From the NCBI GenBank assembly GCA_019115725.1, contig DXCY01000253.1, positions 1 through 9,695 on the forward strand: a stretch of DNA of 9,695 bases, read 5' to 3'. Below are positions 1 through 6,248 of this stretch, piece after piece. Source of the DNA: Candidatus Luteimonas excrementigallinarum. Its GTDB lineage: Bacteria > Pseudomonadota > Gammaproteobacteria > Xanthomonadales > Xanthomonadaceae. Position numbers and translations under genes: made by a program. Under the pieces are notes generated by a model. The model saw nothing but the letters and a program-made list of their open reading frames with translations, made no database searches and was not told the origin of the DNA. Position 1 is the first letter of the stretch. Every line of letters begins with the position of its first letter.

Positions 1-822
1 GAGGACCGGCTGCGGCTGGAAACACAGCTGCGCCGCGCCGTCGACAACGGCGAGTTCCACCTTGTCTACCAGCCCCAGGTGAGCCTGCGCAGCGGCGACA
101 TCATTGCCGCCGAGGCGCTGATCCGCTGGAACAACCACCAGCTTGGCGAGATGCGGCCCGATCACTTCATCGGCCACGCGGAAACCAGCGGCGACATCGT
201 GCGGATCGGCCGCTGGGTGCTCAGCGAGGCCTGCCGCCAGGTGGCCGCATGGCGCGATGCCGGACACGGGATCGTGCGGGTGGCGGTGAACGTGTCCTAC
301 CGCCAGTTCCTCGGCGATGACCTGGCCGGCACGGCGCGGGCGATCCTGGAGGAGTTCGAACTGCCCGGCAGCGCGCTGGAACTGGAGTTCACCGAGCGCG
401 CCCTCATCGAGGACTCCGCCGACACCCAGCACGCCTTCGCCGAACTGCGCGAGCTGGGAGTGATGCTGACCATCGATGACTTCGGCGAGGGCTACAGCGC
501 GCTCAATTACCTGCGCCGGCTGCCGATCCACGGACTCAAGCTCAGCCAGCTGTTTGTCTCCGGCGTGCCGCGCGACCGTTCCGACGTGGCGGTGTGCCAG
601 GCCATCGCCGGCATCGCCCACAGCCTGGGACTTGGCCTGGTAGCCGAGGGCGTGGAGTCGGAAGCGCAGCGCCAGTTCCTGCTCGAACTGGGTGTGCAGG
701 TAGGCCAGGGCTTCCTGTTCGCCCCGGGGCTGGATCCGGCCGAATTCAGCCGCCGCATCGCTGCCGGCGCGGCGCAGCTGCGGGACGTGGATGGCGCCGG
801 CGCCGCGGGGCCGAACAGTTAG
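1..822 (+). CDS. EAL-domain protein, C-terminal part (5' truncated by the window edge)
   Basis: The reading frame is open from base 1 to the TAG at 820-822, so this is the last 273 residues of a longer protein; the GTG at 79 lies inside the domain and is not the start. The fragment is a near-complete EAL domain, the family that hydrolyses cyclic-di-GMP to pGpG. Visible landmarks, numbered within the fragment: a YQPQ strand near residue 25, EAL-IRW at 38-43, the VNVS strand, ELEFTE, DDFG at 159-162, Lys180 and AEGVE at 215-219. Two positions differ from the usual consensus: loop 6 reads DDFGEGYSA instead of DDFG(T/A)GYSS, and the usual K-I-D reads K-L-S (Ser182). Most metal ligands are present, so activity is possible but not assured. 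A GGDEF, PAS or receiver domain usually precedes such a domain, but that part lies outside the window. Confidence 0.93.
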   Translation, partial: EDRLRLETQLRRAVDNGEFHLVYQPQVSLRSGDIIAAEALIRWNNHQLGEMRPDHFIGHAETSGDIVRIGRWVLSEACRQVAAWRDAGHGIVRVAVNVSYRQFLGDDLAGTARAILEEFELPGSALELEFTERALIEDSADTQHAFAELRELGVMLTIDDFGEGYSALNYLRRLPIHGLKLSQLFVSGVPRDRSDVAVCQAIAGIAHSLGLGLVAEGVESEAQRQFLLELGVQVGQGFLFAPGLDPAEFSRRIAAGAAQLRDVDGAGAAGPNS

Positions 823-825
823 AAT
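820..825 (+). promoter_or_regulatory. Possible -10 box for the SDR-efpL-rnt run
   Basis: TAGAAT overlaps the stop codon of the EAL gene and lies 31 nt before the SDR start. It matches 5 of 6 bases of TATAAT and is followed by AGTG, as in the -10 region ahead of fdxA (TACAATAGTG). I see no convincing -35 at 16-18 nt spacing, so this is tentative. Confidence 0.3.
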
Positions 826-856
826 AGTGGGCTTTCCGCACCCCGCAGGAGCGTCC

Positions 857-1627
857 ATGCAGCTTTCCGATATCCGCGCCATCGTCACCGGCGGCGTTTC
901 CGGCCTCGGCCTGGCGGTCACTGAATACATCGTCGCCAACGGCGGCAAGGTGGCCATGTTCGATGTCAACGATGACAAGGGCGCGGCTGCCACCGCGTCG
1001 CTGGGCGAAGACAAGGTCCGCTACCTGCGCACCGATGTGACCTCGGAAGAAGGCGTCACCGCCAGCGTGGACGCGGCCCGGGAGTTCCTCGGCGGGCTGG
1101 ATGCGGCGATCAACTGCGCCGGCATCATCGGCGCCGCCCGGGTCCTGGGACGCGACGGCCCGATGCCGCTGTCCACGTTCTCCACCACGGTGATGGTCAA
1201 CCTGGTGGGCAGCTTCAACGTGGCCAAGGCCGCCGCTGCGGTGATGCAGCACAACGATGCGGGCGAAGACGGCGAACGCGGCGTGATCATCAACACCGCC
1301 TCGGTGGCTGCCTATGAGGGCCAGATCGGCCAGGCCGCCTATTCCGCCTCCAAGGGCGGCGTAGTGGGCATGACCCTGCCGATGGCGCGCGAACTCTCGC
1401 GCTTCGGCATCCGCGTCAACACGGTGGCCCCGGGCATCTTCCATACCCCGATGGTCGACGGCATGCCGGAAGAAGTGCAGCAGTCGCTCGGCGCGTCGAT
1501 CCCGTTCCCGTCGCGCCTGGGCCGGCCGCAGGAGTTCGCCGACCTGGTGGGCTACCTGCTGGGCAACCGCTACATCAACGGCGAGACCATCCGCCTGGAC
1601 GGCGCCGTGCGCCTGGCCCCGCGCTGA
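857..1627 (+). CDS. Short-chain dehydrogenase, 3-hydroxyacyl-CoA dehydrogenase type II-like
   Basis: 256-residue SDR oxidoreductase. The start is the ATG at 857, with AGGAG at 847-851 five bases upstream; an in-frame ATG at 791 lies inside the EAL gene and adds a non-homologous leader. Seen: the Rossmann glycine motif TGGVSGLG (11-18), Asp36 at the end of the second strand (favours NAD over NADP), NCAG (86-89), Asn115, Ser149, and Tyr162-x3-Lys166, the complete SDR catalytic tetrad. The blocks GVIINTASVAA, GQAAYSASKGG, VGMTLP, VPFPSRLG-like and NGE-IRLDGA resemble from memory human HSD17B10 (type 2 3-hydroxyacyl-CoA dehydrogenase), which oxidises 3-hydroxyacyl-CoA and some hydroxysteroids. 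A role in fatty-acid or branched-chain acyl-CoA oxidation is therefore likely, but the substrate is inferred. No partner beta-oxidation gene is in the window. Cytoplasmic; first gene of the run that continues with efpL. Confidence 0.9.
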   Translation: MQLSDIRAIVTGGVSGLGLAVTEYIVANGGKVAMFDVNDDKGAAATASLGEDKVRYLRTDVTSEEGVTASVDAAREFLGGLDAAINCAGIIGAARVLGRDGPMPLSTFSTTVMVNLVGSFNVAKAAAAVMQHNDAGEDGERGVIINTASVAAYEGQIGQAAYSASKGGVVGMTLPMARELSRFGIRVNTVAPGIFHTPMVDGMPEEVQQSLGASIPFPSRLGRPQEFADLVGYLLGNRYINGETIRLDGAVRLAPR

Positions 1628-1637
1628 GGACACCGGC

Positions 1638-2204
1638 ATGAGAGCAAGCGACGCGAAAAAGGGCAGCGTGGTCGAGCACGACGGCGGCACCTGGCAGATC
1701 CGCGATATCGAGCGCAGTTCACCCCAGGGCCGCGGCGGCAACGTCCGCTTCCGTTTCATCATGTACAGCGTGCCGGGCGGCAACCGCATCGACGCCAACT
1801 TCGACGCGGATGACGAGCTGCGCGAAGTGGAGCTGTCGCGCCGGGCGGCCAGCTATTCCTACCGCGATGGCGAGGCGTTCGTGTTCATGGACGACGAGGA
1901 TTACACCCAGTACGTGCTGGACGCCGATGCCGTGGGCGAGGCCGCCGGCTACATCACCGATGGTCTGGGCGGATGTCACGTGCAGATCATCGATGAGCTG
2001 CCGGTCGGCATACAGCTGCCCCAGACCGTGGCGCTGGAGGTGGTGGAAACCCCGCCCGAGCTGAAAGGCGGCACGGCCACCAAGCGCCCCAAGCCGGCCC
2101 GGCTCAGCACCGGCATCGAGATCCAGGTGCCCGAATACATCGCCAACGGCGAGCGGGTGCTGGTGAACACCACCAGCGGTGAATTCGCCGGCCGCGCCGG
2201 CTGA
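1638..2204 (+). CDS. efpL: Elongation factor P-like protein EfpL (YeiP)
   Basis: 188 residues, close to the 190 of E. coli YeiP/EfpL. The family is a paralogue of EF-P that binds the ribosome and relieves stalling at proline-rich and some other sequences. Seen: an N-terminal KOW-like domain starting with the KKG motif, and the tip loop SPQGRGGN with Arg32 where EF-P carries its modified lysine (E. coli EfpL has SPTARGA with Arg33). A central OB domain contains FVFMDDEDYTQY, and the C-terminal OB domain begins near LPQTVALEVVET and ends with LSTGIEIQVPEYI. Arginine at the tip argues that no EpmA- or EarP-type modification is needed. The start ATG has GAGGA at 1626-1630, overlapping the TGA of the upstream SDR, so the two genes are probably co-transcribed and translationally linked. 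Older annotations call this YeiP. Confidence 0.93.
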   Translation: MRASDAKKGSVVEHDGGTWQIRDIERSSPQGRGGNVRFRFIMYSVPGGNRIDANFDADDELREVELSRRAASYSYRDGEAFVFMDDEDYTQYVLDADAVGEAAGYITDGLGGCHVQIIDELPVGIQLPQTVALEVVETPPELKGGTATKRPKPARLSTGIEIQVPEYIANGERVLVNTTSGEFAGRAG

Positions 2205-2233
2205 GCCGCAGTGCGTCCAGGACAGGCATACAG

Positions 2234-2878
2234 ATGAGTGACAAGGATTCCGCCGCGCAGCCGGCCAGCCCCCTCGCCCGCCGCTTCCGCGGCTACCTGC
2301 CGGTGGTGGTCGACGTGGAGACCGGCGGGTTCGACTGGAACCGGCACGCACTGCTGGAAATCGCGGCGGTGCCCATCGACCTGGATGATGACGGCCGCTA
2401 CGTGCTGGGGGAAACCACCAGCGCCCATGTGATTCCGGCCGAAGGGACCGAAATCGATCCCCAGTCGCTGGAAGTGACCGGGATCGACCTGGACCACCCC
2501 TTCCGCCTGGCCAAGCCGGAGCGCGAGGCGCTCAACCACGTGTTCGGACCGGTGCGCAACGCGGTGAAAAAGCACGGCTGTCAGCGCGCGATCCTGGTGG
2601 GACACAACGCCCACTTCGACCTCAACTTCCTCAACGCCACGGTGGCCCGCTGCGGCCACAAGCGCAATCCGTTCCACCCCTTCAGCGTGTTCGACACGGT
2701 GACCCTGGGCGGCGTGGCCTATGGCCAGACCGTGCTGGCCCGCGCGGTGCAGGCGGCGGGCTTCGAGTGGGACGGCGCCGAGGCGCACTCGGCGGTCTAC
2801 GATGCGGAGCAGACCGCGCGGCTGTTCTGCACGGTCCTCAACTCCTGGCCCTGGCCACCGGCGCCGGTGGTCCGCTGA
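2234..2878 (+). CDS. rnt: Ribonuclease T
   Basis: 214 residues (E. coli RNase T has 215). DEDDh 3'-to-5' exoribonuclease that trims the 3' ends of tRNA and other stable RNAs and turns over the tRNA CCA end; acts as a homodimer in the cytoplasm. All catalytic residues are present: Asp27 and Glu29 in VVDVETGGF, Asp129 in GHNAHFDLNFL, His185 and Asp190 in AHSAVYDAEQTA. Each sits exactly four positions after its E. coli counterpart, because of a slightly longer N-terminus. The FDT motif near residue 154 is also kept. The ATG at 2234 is preceded by AGGACAGG at 2219-2226. It follows efpL by 29 nt on the same strand and converges on gdx, whose stop lies 22 nt beyond. Confidence 0.97.
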   Translation: MSDKDSAAQPASPLARRFRGYLPVVVDVETGGFDWNRHALLEIAAVPIDLDDDGRYVLGETTSAHVIPAEGTEIDPQSLEVTGIDLDHPFRLAKPEREALNHVFGPVRNAVKKHGCQRAILVGHNAHFDLNFLNATVARCGHKRNPFHPFSVFDTVTLGGVAYGQTVLARAVQAAGFEWDGAEAHSAVYDAEQTARLFCTVLNSWPWPPAPVVR

Positions 2879-2880
2879 GG

Positions 2881-2902
2881 GACGGCGGCGCCAGTCGCTG
2901 TC
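2881..2902. terminator. Weak hairpin between convergent rnt and gdx
   Basis: GACGGCG (2881-2887) can pair with CGCTGTC (2896-2902), giving seven pairs with one G-T wobble and an 8-nt loop. It sits in the 22-nt gap between two convergent stop codons, where a shared terminator would be expected, but there is no T tract on either side. It may only be a partial barrier to transcription. Confidence 0.3.
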
Positions 2903-3218
2903 AGGCCGACGCCAGCTTGAGGCCGACGATACCGGCCACGATCAGCCCCAGGCTGACCAGGCGCCCGGCATTGGCCGGCTCCTGGAACAGGAAAATGCCG
3001 AGGATGGCGGTACCCACCGCGCCCACGCCCACCCAGACCGCATAGGCAGTGCCCAGGGGCAGCGAGCGCATGGCCACGGCCAGAAGATAGAAACTCACGC
3101 CCATGGCGGCCAGCGTGCCAAGGCTCGGCCACAGCCGGGTAAAGCCTTCGGTGTATTTCAGGCCGATGGCCCAGGCGATTTCAAACAGACCGGCAAGAAA
3201 CAGGATGATCCAGGGCAT
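2901..3218 (-). CDS. gdx: Guanidinium exporter Gdx (SugE-type SMR transporter)
   Basis: 105-residue inner-membrane protein of the small multidrug resistance family with four predicted helices (about 3-20, 33-50, 58-78, 85-103). It works as an antiparallel dimer exchanging guanidinium for protons. The substrate-site residues of characterised Gdx proteins are present at the same positions: Glu13, Trp16, Ser42, Tyr59 and Trp62. The GLKYTEGFTRLWPS and GTAYAVW-GVGAVGTA segments look like E. coli SugE rather than EmrE. The start is the ATG at 3218, with GGAGG (3228-3224) five bases upstream; extending the frame further upstream would read through the riboswitch. The guanidine-II riboswitch immediately upstream independently supports the substrate call. 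Monocistronic, expressed from its own promoter just after pgi. Confidence 0.96.
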   Translation of the reverse strand: MPWIILFLAGLFEIAWAIGLKYTEGFTRLWPSLGTLAAMGVSFYLLAVAMRSLPLGTAYAVWVGVGAVGTAILGIFLFQEPANAGRLVSLGLIVAGIVGLKLASA

Positions 3219-3235
3219 GACAGCCTCCGTGAATG

Positions 3236-3281
3236 CTGGGGCCGTCCCCGGAACGAGATGGAGTGGCGGGGCCGTCCCCGC
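3236..3281 (-). promoter_or_regulatory. Guanidine-II (mini-ykkC) riboswitch upstream of gdx
   Basis: On the minus strand two hairpins share the core GGGG-ACGG-CCCC. The first (3281-3266) has a 6-bp stem, GCGGGG/CCCCGC; the second (3249-3238) has a 4-bp stem. They are separated by about 16 nt, and the second ends nine bases before the GGAGG of gdx. Paired short hairpins with ACGR loops define the guanidine-II class: each loop binds one guanidinium and the two loops dock through their C-G bases. Binding turns on translation of gdx in known examples. The CTCC in the linker (3263-3260) could pair with GGAG of the ribosome binding site in the ligand-free state; this is only four pairs and is my inference. 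Confidence 0.93.
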
Positions 3282-3296
3282 TTCCTGAATCAGGCG

Positions 3297-3305
3297 ATTA
3301 TCGCA
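3297..3305 (-). promoter_or_regulatory. Extended -10 promoter of gdx
   Basis: On the minus strand TGC-GATAAT (3305-3297) matches the extended -10 element TGn-TATAAT with one mismatch. The predicted transcription start near 3290 lies about nine bases before the first riboswitch hairpin, so the leader would begin almost directly with the riboswitch. No clear -35 is seen, as is common with extended -10 promoters. Confidence 0.6.
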
Positions 3306-3349
3306 AACGGGCGATGAGTCGTGGGTAACCCGCGCGGGGCCGGATGCCG

Positions 3350-4876
3350 TCAGGCACCGCGCTCCCGGTGGATTTCCGCCAGCAGCGCGCGGGTCACCGG
3401 ATCGTCCACGCCCACGCCCTCGCCGCGCACCGCCGGCAGCAGCTGGTCGGCAATCCGCTTGCCCAGCTCCACCCCCCACTGATCGAAGGCGTTGACGCCC
3501 CACAGCACTGACTGGGCATACACGCTGTGCTCGTACATGGCGATCAGGGCGCCCAGCGAATGCGGAGTAAGCGCATCCAGCAGCAGCATCGTGGACGGAC
3601 GGTTGCCGGGATGGAACTTCTGCGGATCGGCATCGTCCTGCCCGCGGGCCAGCGCTTCTGCCTGGGCCAGCAGGCTGGAGAGCAGCTCGTCATGGCTGCC
3701 GGCATGCGGATGCGCGGGATTCACCACGCCGATGAAGTCCGCCGACACCGTCCGGGTGCCCTGGTGCAGGGCCTGGAAAAAGCTGTGCTGGGCGTTGCTG
3801 CCCGTCCCGCCACAGAGGATGGGCACGGTGTCGCCCTGTACGGGACACCCGTCGGCCGTGACCGACTTGCCCAGGCTTTCCATCACCAGCTGTTGCAGAT
3901 AGGCTGGCAGCAGGTCCAGGCGCTGGTCGTAGGGCAGCACCGCGTGCGCCTGCAGGCCCAGGCCGTTGCGGTTCCAGATCGCGGTCAGCGCGTGCAGCAT
4001 GGGCAGGTTGGCCGCTGGCGGCGCATGCAGGGCGTGGGCATCCATCTGCGCAGCGCCCGCCAGCAACTCCTCGAAGCGCTCCATGCCCACTGCCAAAGCG
4101 ATGGAGAACCCCACCGCCGACCACAGCGAGAAGCGCCCTCCCACCCAGTCCCACATCGGCAGCACGCGCTCCGCGGCCACGCCAAATTCCTGCGCCCGCG
4201 ACAGATGGGCGGTCACCGCATAGAGCGGCCCGGACCCACCAAGCCAATCGCGCAGGATGGCGCCGTTGAGCAGGGTTTCCCGGGTTCCAAAGCTCTTGGA
4301 AACCAGGATCCCGGCAGTGCGCGCCGGATCAAGCTGAGCCAGGACGGTCTCGATATCGCTGCCATCCATATTGGCCACGAAGTGCAGCCGGAACCGCCCA
4401 TCGTGGAAGTCCCTGAGCGCGTCCACCACCAGCCTGGGGCCCAGATCGGAACCACCCACGCCGATATTGACAATGTCGGTCACGCCGGAGCGGGCCAGCT
4501 CGTCCAACAGTCCGGCCATACGAGCCCGCGCGGCAGCGGCCAAGTCGACGGCTTCCCGCGCGACCGCACTGGTACCCAATGACGACCGCAGCGCTACGTG
4601 CAGCGCCGGGCGGCGCTCGGAAGCGTTGACCTCCTCGCCCTCGAACAGGGCGCGGAACGCCGCCGGCAGCCCCACTCCCGCCGGGCCGGCAAGATCCACC
4701 AGCGCCGCCAGCGCCTGGCGGTCATAGCGCTGCCTGGCAAAGCTTGCGTAGAGCGGACCAACCTTCAGGGAAAAGTCGAGCGCGCGCGCCGGATCCGCTT
4801 CCAGCAGGTCAACCAGGCGCGTATCGGCCAGTCGCGCTGCGTGTGGCGCCAGCGTCCCTGCAAGGTCCGGCGCCAT
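3350..4876 (-). CDS. pgi: Glucose-6-phosphate isomerase
   Basis: 508 residues, the shorter bacterial Pgi form (E. coli has 549). Interconverts glucose-6-phosphate and fructose-6-phosphate in glycolysis and gluconeogenesis; cytoplasmic. Seen: NIGVGGSDLGP and SKSFGTRETL (phosphate binding), the family signature DWVGGRFSLWSAVG, ESLGKS, the region QHSFFQALHQGT, HDELLSSLLAQAEAL, and the C-terminal signature VNAFDQWGVELGK with the active-site lysine. Unusual: where most Pgi proteins have G-E-P-G-T-N-G-Q-H, this one reads G-G-T-G-S-N-A-Q-H, so Gly357 replaces the glutamate regarded as the catalytic base. I recall Xanthomonas Pgi also having glycine there, so this is probably a lineage trait. I chose the ATG at 4876 over the one at 4882 because AAGGA ends directly against 4882 but lies 6 nt before 4876. 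Ten bases separate it from panD. Confidence 0.95.
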   Translation of the reverse strand: MAPDLAGTLAPHAARLADTRLVDLLEADPARALDFSLKVGPLYASFARQRYDRQALAALVDLAGPAGVGLPAAFRALFEGEEVNASERRPALHVALRSSLGTSAVAREAVDLAAAARARMAGLLDELARSGVTDIVNIGVGGSDLGPRLVVDALRDFHDGRFRLHFVANMDGSDIETVLAQLDPARTAGILVSKSFGTRETLLNGAILRDWLGGSGPLYAVTAHLSRAQEFGVAAERVLPMWDWVGGRFSLWSAVGFSIALAVGMERFEELLAGAAQMDAHALHAPPAANLPMLHALTAIWNRNGLGLQAHAVLPYDQRLDLLPAYLQQLVMESLGKSVTADGCPVQGDTVPILCGGTGSNAQHSFFQALHQGTRTVSADFIGVVNPAHPHAGSHDELLSSLLAQAEALARGQDDADPQKFHPGNRPSTMLLLDALTPHSLGALIAMYEHSVYAQSVLWGVNAFDQWGVELGKRIADQLLPAVRGEGVGVDDPVTRALLAEIHRERGA

Positions 4877-4882
4877 GGGCAT

Positions 4883-4887
4883 TCCTT
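4883..4887 (-). promoter_or_regulatory. Ribosome binding site deciding the pgi start
   Basis: AAGGA on the minus strand overlaps the last base of the panD TGA. It is immediately adjacent to the ATG at 4882 (zero spacing) but 6 nt before the in-frame ATG at 4876, which is therefore the likelier start. The overlap with the panD stop suggests co-translation of panD and pgi. Confidence 0.65.
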
Positions 4888-5267
4888 CAGGCGCCCTGCG
4901 CGGGGATGGAATCGTTGGTGTGGGTCATGCGGTTGTCACGATCCACGTACACGAGGGTGGGCTTGAATTTGGCCACGTCCGCCTCGTCCAACGTGCCGTA
5001 GGCACAGATGATCACCAGATCACCCGGCGCGGCCTTGTGCGCGGCAGCGCCGTTGACCGAGATCACCCCGCTGCCCTCCTCGGCCCGGATCGCATAGGTC
5101 GCAAAGCGCTCGCCGTTGTTGATGTTGTAGATCTCCACGCGCTCGTATTCACGAATGCCGGAGATATCGAGCAGGCGGCCGTCGATCGCGCAGGATCCTT
5201 CGTAGTGAAGCTCGGCGTGGGTCACGGAGGCGCGATGGATTTTGGCTTTCAGCAGGGTCAATAGCAT
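4887..5267 (-). CDS. panD: Aspartate 1-decarboxylase precursor
   Basis: 126 residues, the same length as E. coli PanD. Converts L-aspartate to beta-alanine for pantothenate. It is made as a proenzyme that cleaves itself between Gly24 and Ser25 to create the pyruvoyl cofactor; the HYEGSCAID site is present with Gly24-Ser25 at exactly the family positions. Lys9, Arg54, Tyr58 and the NGAAAH loop are also conserved. This register fixes the ATG at 5267 as start; a TTG at 5291 would add eight residues. Neither has a clear Shine-Dalgarno sequence. It lies 101 bases after panC and has its own promoter, so panD-pgi probably forms a unit that can be expressed apart from panBC. Together with PanB and PanC it completes the pathway to pantothenate. 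Confidence 0.97.
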   Translation of the reverse strand: MLLTLLKAKIHRASVTHAELHYEGSCAIDGRLLDISGIREYERVEIYNINNGERFATYAIRAEEGSGVISVNGAAAHKAAPGDLVIICAYGTLDEADVAKFKPTLVYVDRDNRMTHTNDSIPAQGA

Positions 5268-5321
5268 TGTCAGGCGGCCGGGAGACGGCAAAAAAAGGGC
5301 GAAGGAGCCACGGAACCGGAA

Positions 5322-5349
5322 AGTATAGGGACCATCTGCCGCATCGCAA
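5322..5349 (-). promoter_or_regulatory. Sigma-70-type promoter ahead of panD-pgi
   Basis: On the minus strand TTGCGA (5349-5344) is followed after 16 bases by TATACT (5327-5322). These match the consensus -35 and -10 at 4 of 6 and 5 of 6 positions. A start near 5315 would give a leader of about 48 nt before panD. It lies in the 101-base gap between panC and panD, which otherwise holds only a T-rich stretch at about 5297-5290 on the minus strand. Confidence 0.6.
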
Positions 5350-5368
5350 CAATGCTCCCCGGGGCCGC

Positions 5369-6229
5369 TCAGGTACCGGCCAGTTCGAATTCAAGGTTGT
5401 CGATCAGCCGGGTGCTGCCCAGCCGCGCCGCGATCAGCAGCACCCGCCGCCCGGCGCTGTCGACCGGTGCAACCAGTTCCGGCGTGCGCACCGCGGCATA
5501 GTCGACTTCGAAACCGGCGCCCTGCAGCCGCTGCCGGGCCATGCTTTCCACCGCGTCCGCCGGGCTGCCGCCGACAAGGCGCTCGCGCATGGCCTGCAGC
5601 GTCTGATGGATCTCCACTGCCTGCCCGCGCTCGGCGGCAGACAGGTAGCGATTGCGCGAACTCATCGCCAGGCCATCGGCTTCCCGCAGGGTGTCGCCTG
5701 CCAGCAGACGGATGGGAAAAGCCAGGTCGCGCACCAGATAGCGGATCACGGCCAGCTGCTGGTAGTCCTTGCGTCCGAACGCGGCCACATCCGGCTGCAC
5801 CTGGTTGAACAGGCGCGAGACCACCGTCGCCACGCCGTCGAAATGCCCGGGCCGGCGCTCCCCTTCCAGCACGTCGGTCACCCCGGGTACGCGCATCTGC
5901 ACCGCATTGTCCGCACCAAAGGGATACATGGTCTCCACCGAAGGCAGCCACAGCACATCGCAGCCAGCGGCTTCCAGGCCGGCCGCGTCCTCATCCGGCG
6001 TGCGCGGATAGCGGTCGAAATCCTCGTCCGGCCCGAACTGCGTAGGATTGACGAACACGCTGGCCACCACCCGGTCGGCCTCGGCTCTGGCCAGTCGCAC
6101 CAGCGAATGATGTCCCGCGTGCAGATTGCCCATCGTGGGCACGAACCCGACCCGCAAGCCCTCGCGCTTCCAGCCCGCTACGCGCTGGCGCAGCCCCTCC
6201 AGCGCGGTGATCGTCTCGATACTGGCCAT
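5369..6229 (-). CDS. panC: Pantothenate synthetase (pantoate-beta-alanine ligase)
   Basis: 286 residues (E. coli PanC has 283). Joins pantoate and beta-alanine with ATP through a pantoyl-adenylate, the last step of pantothenate synthesis. Seen: PTMGNLHAGH with the nucleotidyltransferase HxGH motif at 37-40, SVFVNPTQFGP-(D/E)DF--YPRT, PGHFDGV-TVV-RLFN, FGRKDYQQL, the MSSRN loop corresponding to the KMSKS-type signature, and a C-terminal RLIDN. The ATG at 6229 has only a weak upstream GGGA about 8 nt away. It begins 19 nt after the panB stop on the same strand, so the two are co-transcribed; the beta-alanine it uses comes from panD just downstream. Confidence 0.97.
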   Translation of the reverse strand: MASIETITALEGLRQRVAGWKREGLRVGFVPTMGNLHAGHHSLVRLARAEADRVVASVFVNPTQFGPDEDFDRYPRTPDEDAAGLEAAGCDVLWLPSVETMYPFGADNAVQMRVPGVTDVLEGERRPGHFDGVATVVSRLFNQVQPDVAAFGRKDYQQLAVIRYLVRDLAFPIRLLAGDTLREADGLAMSSRNRYLSAAERGQAVEIHQTLQAMRERLVGGSPADAVESMARQRLQGAGFEVDYAAVRTPELVAPVDSAGRRVLLIAARLGSTRLIDNLEFELAGT

Positions 6230-6248
6230 GGTGAGGATTCCCGATCGC

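Noticed and set aside
746..1798. A 350-codon minus-strand ORF opposite the SDR gene
   Set aside because: It is rich in His, Gly, Ala and Arg, with no domain I recognise, and it covers the end of the EAL gene, all of the SDR and part of efpL, all of which have clear family motifs on the other strand.
3219..3503. N-terminal extension of the gdx frame to 3503
   Set aside because: It would translate the riboswitch and promoter and run into pgi. The ATG at 3218 has a good GGAGG and gives the exact family length and residue positions.
5290..5310. T-rich run with a small GGC/GCC stem in the panD leader as an attenuator
   Set aside because: The stem has only three pairs, too weak to support a terminator or a riboswitch.
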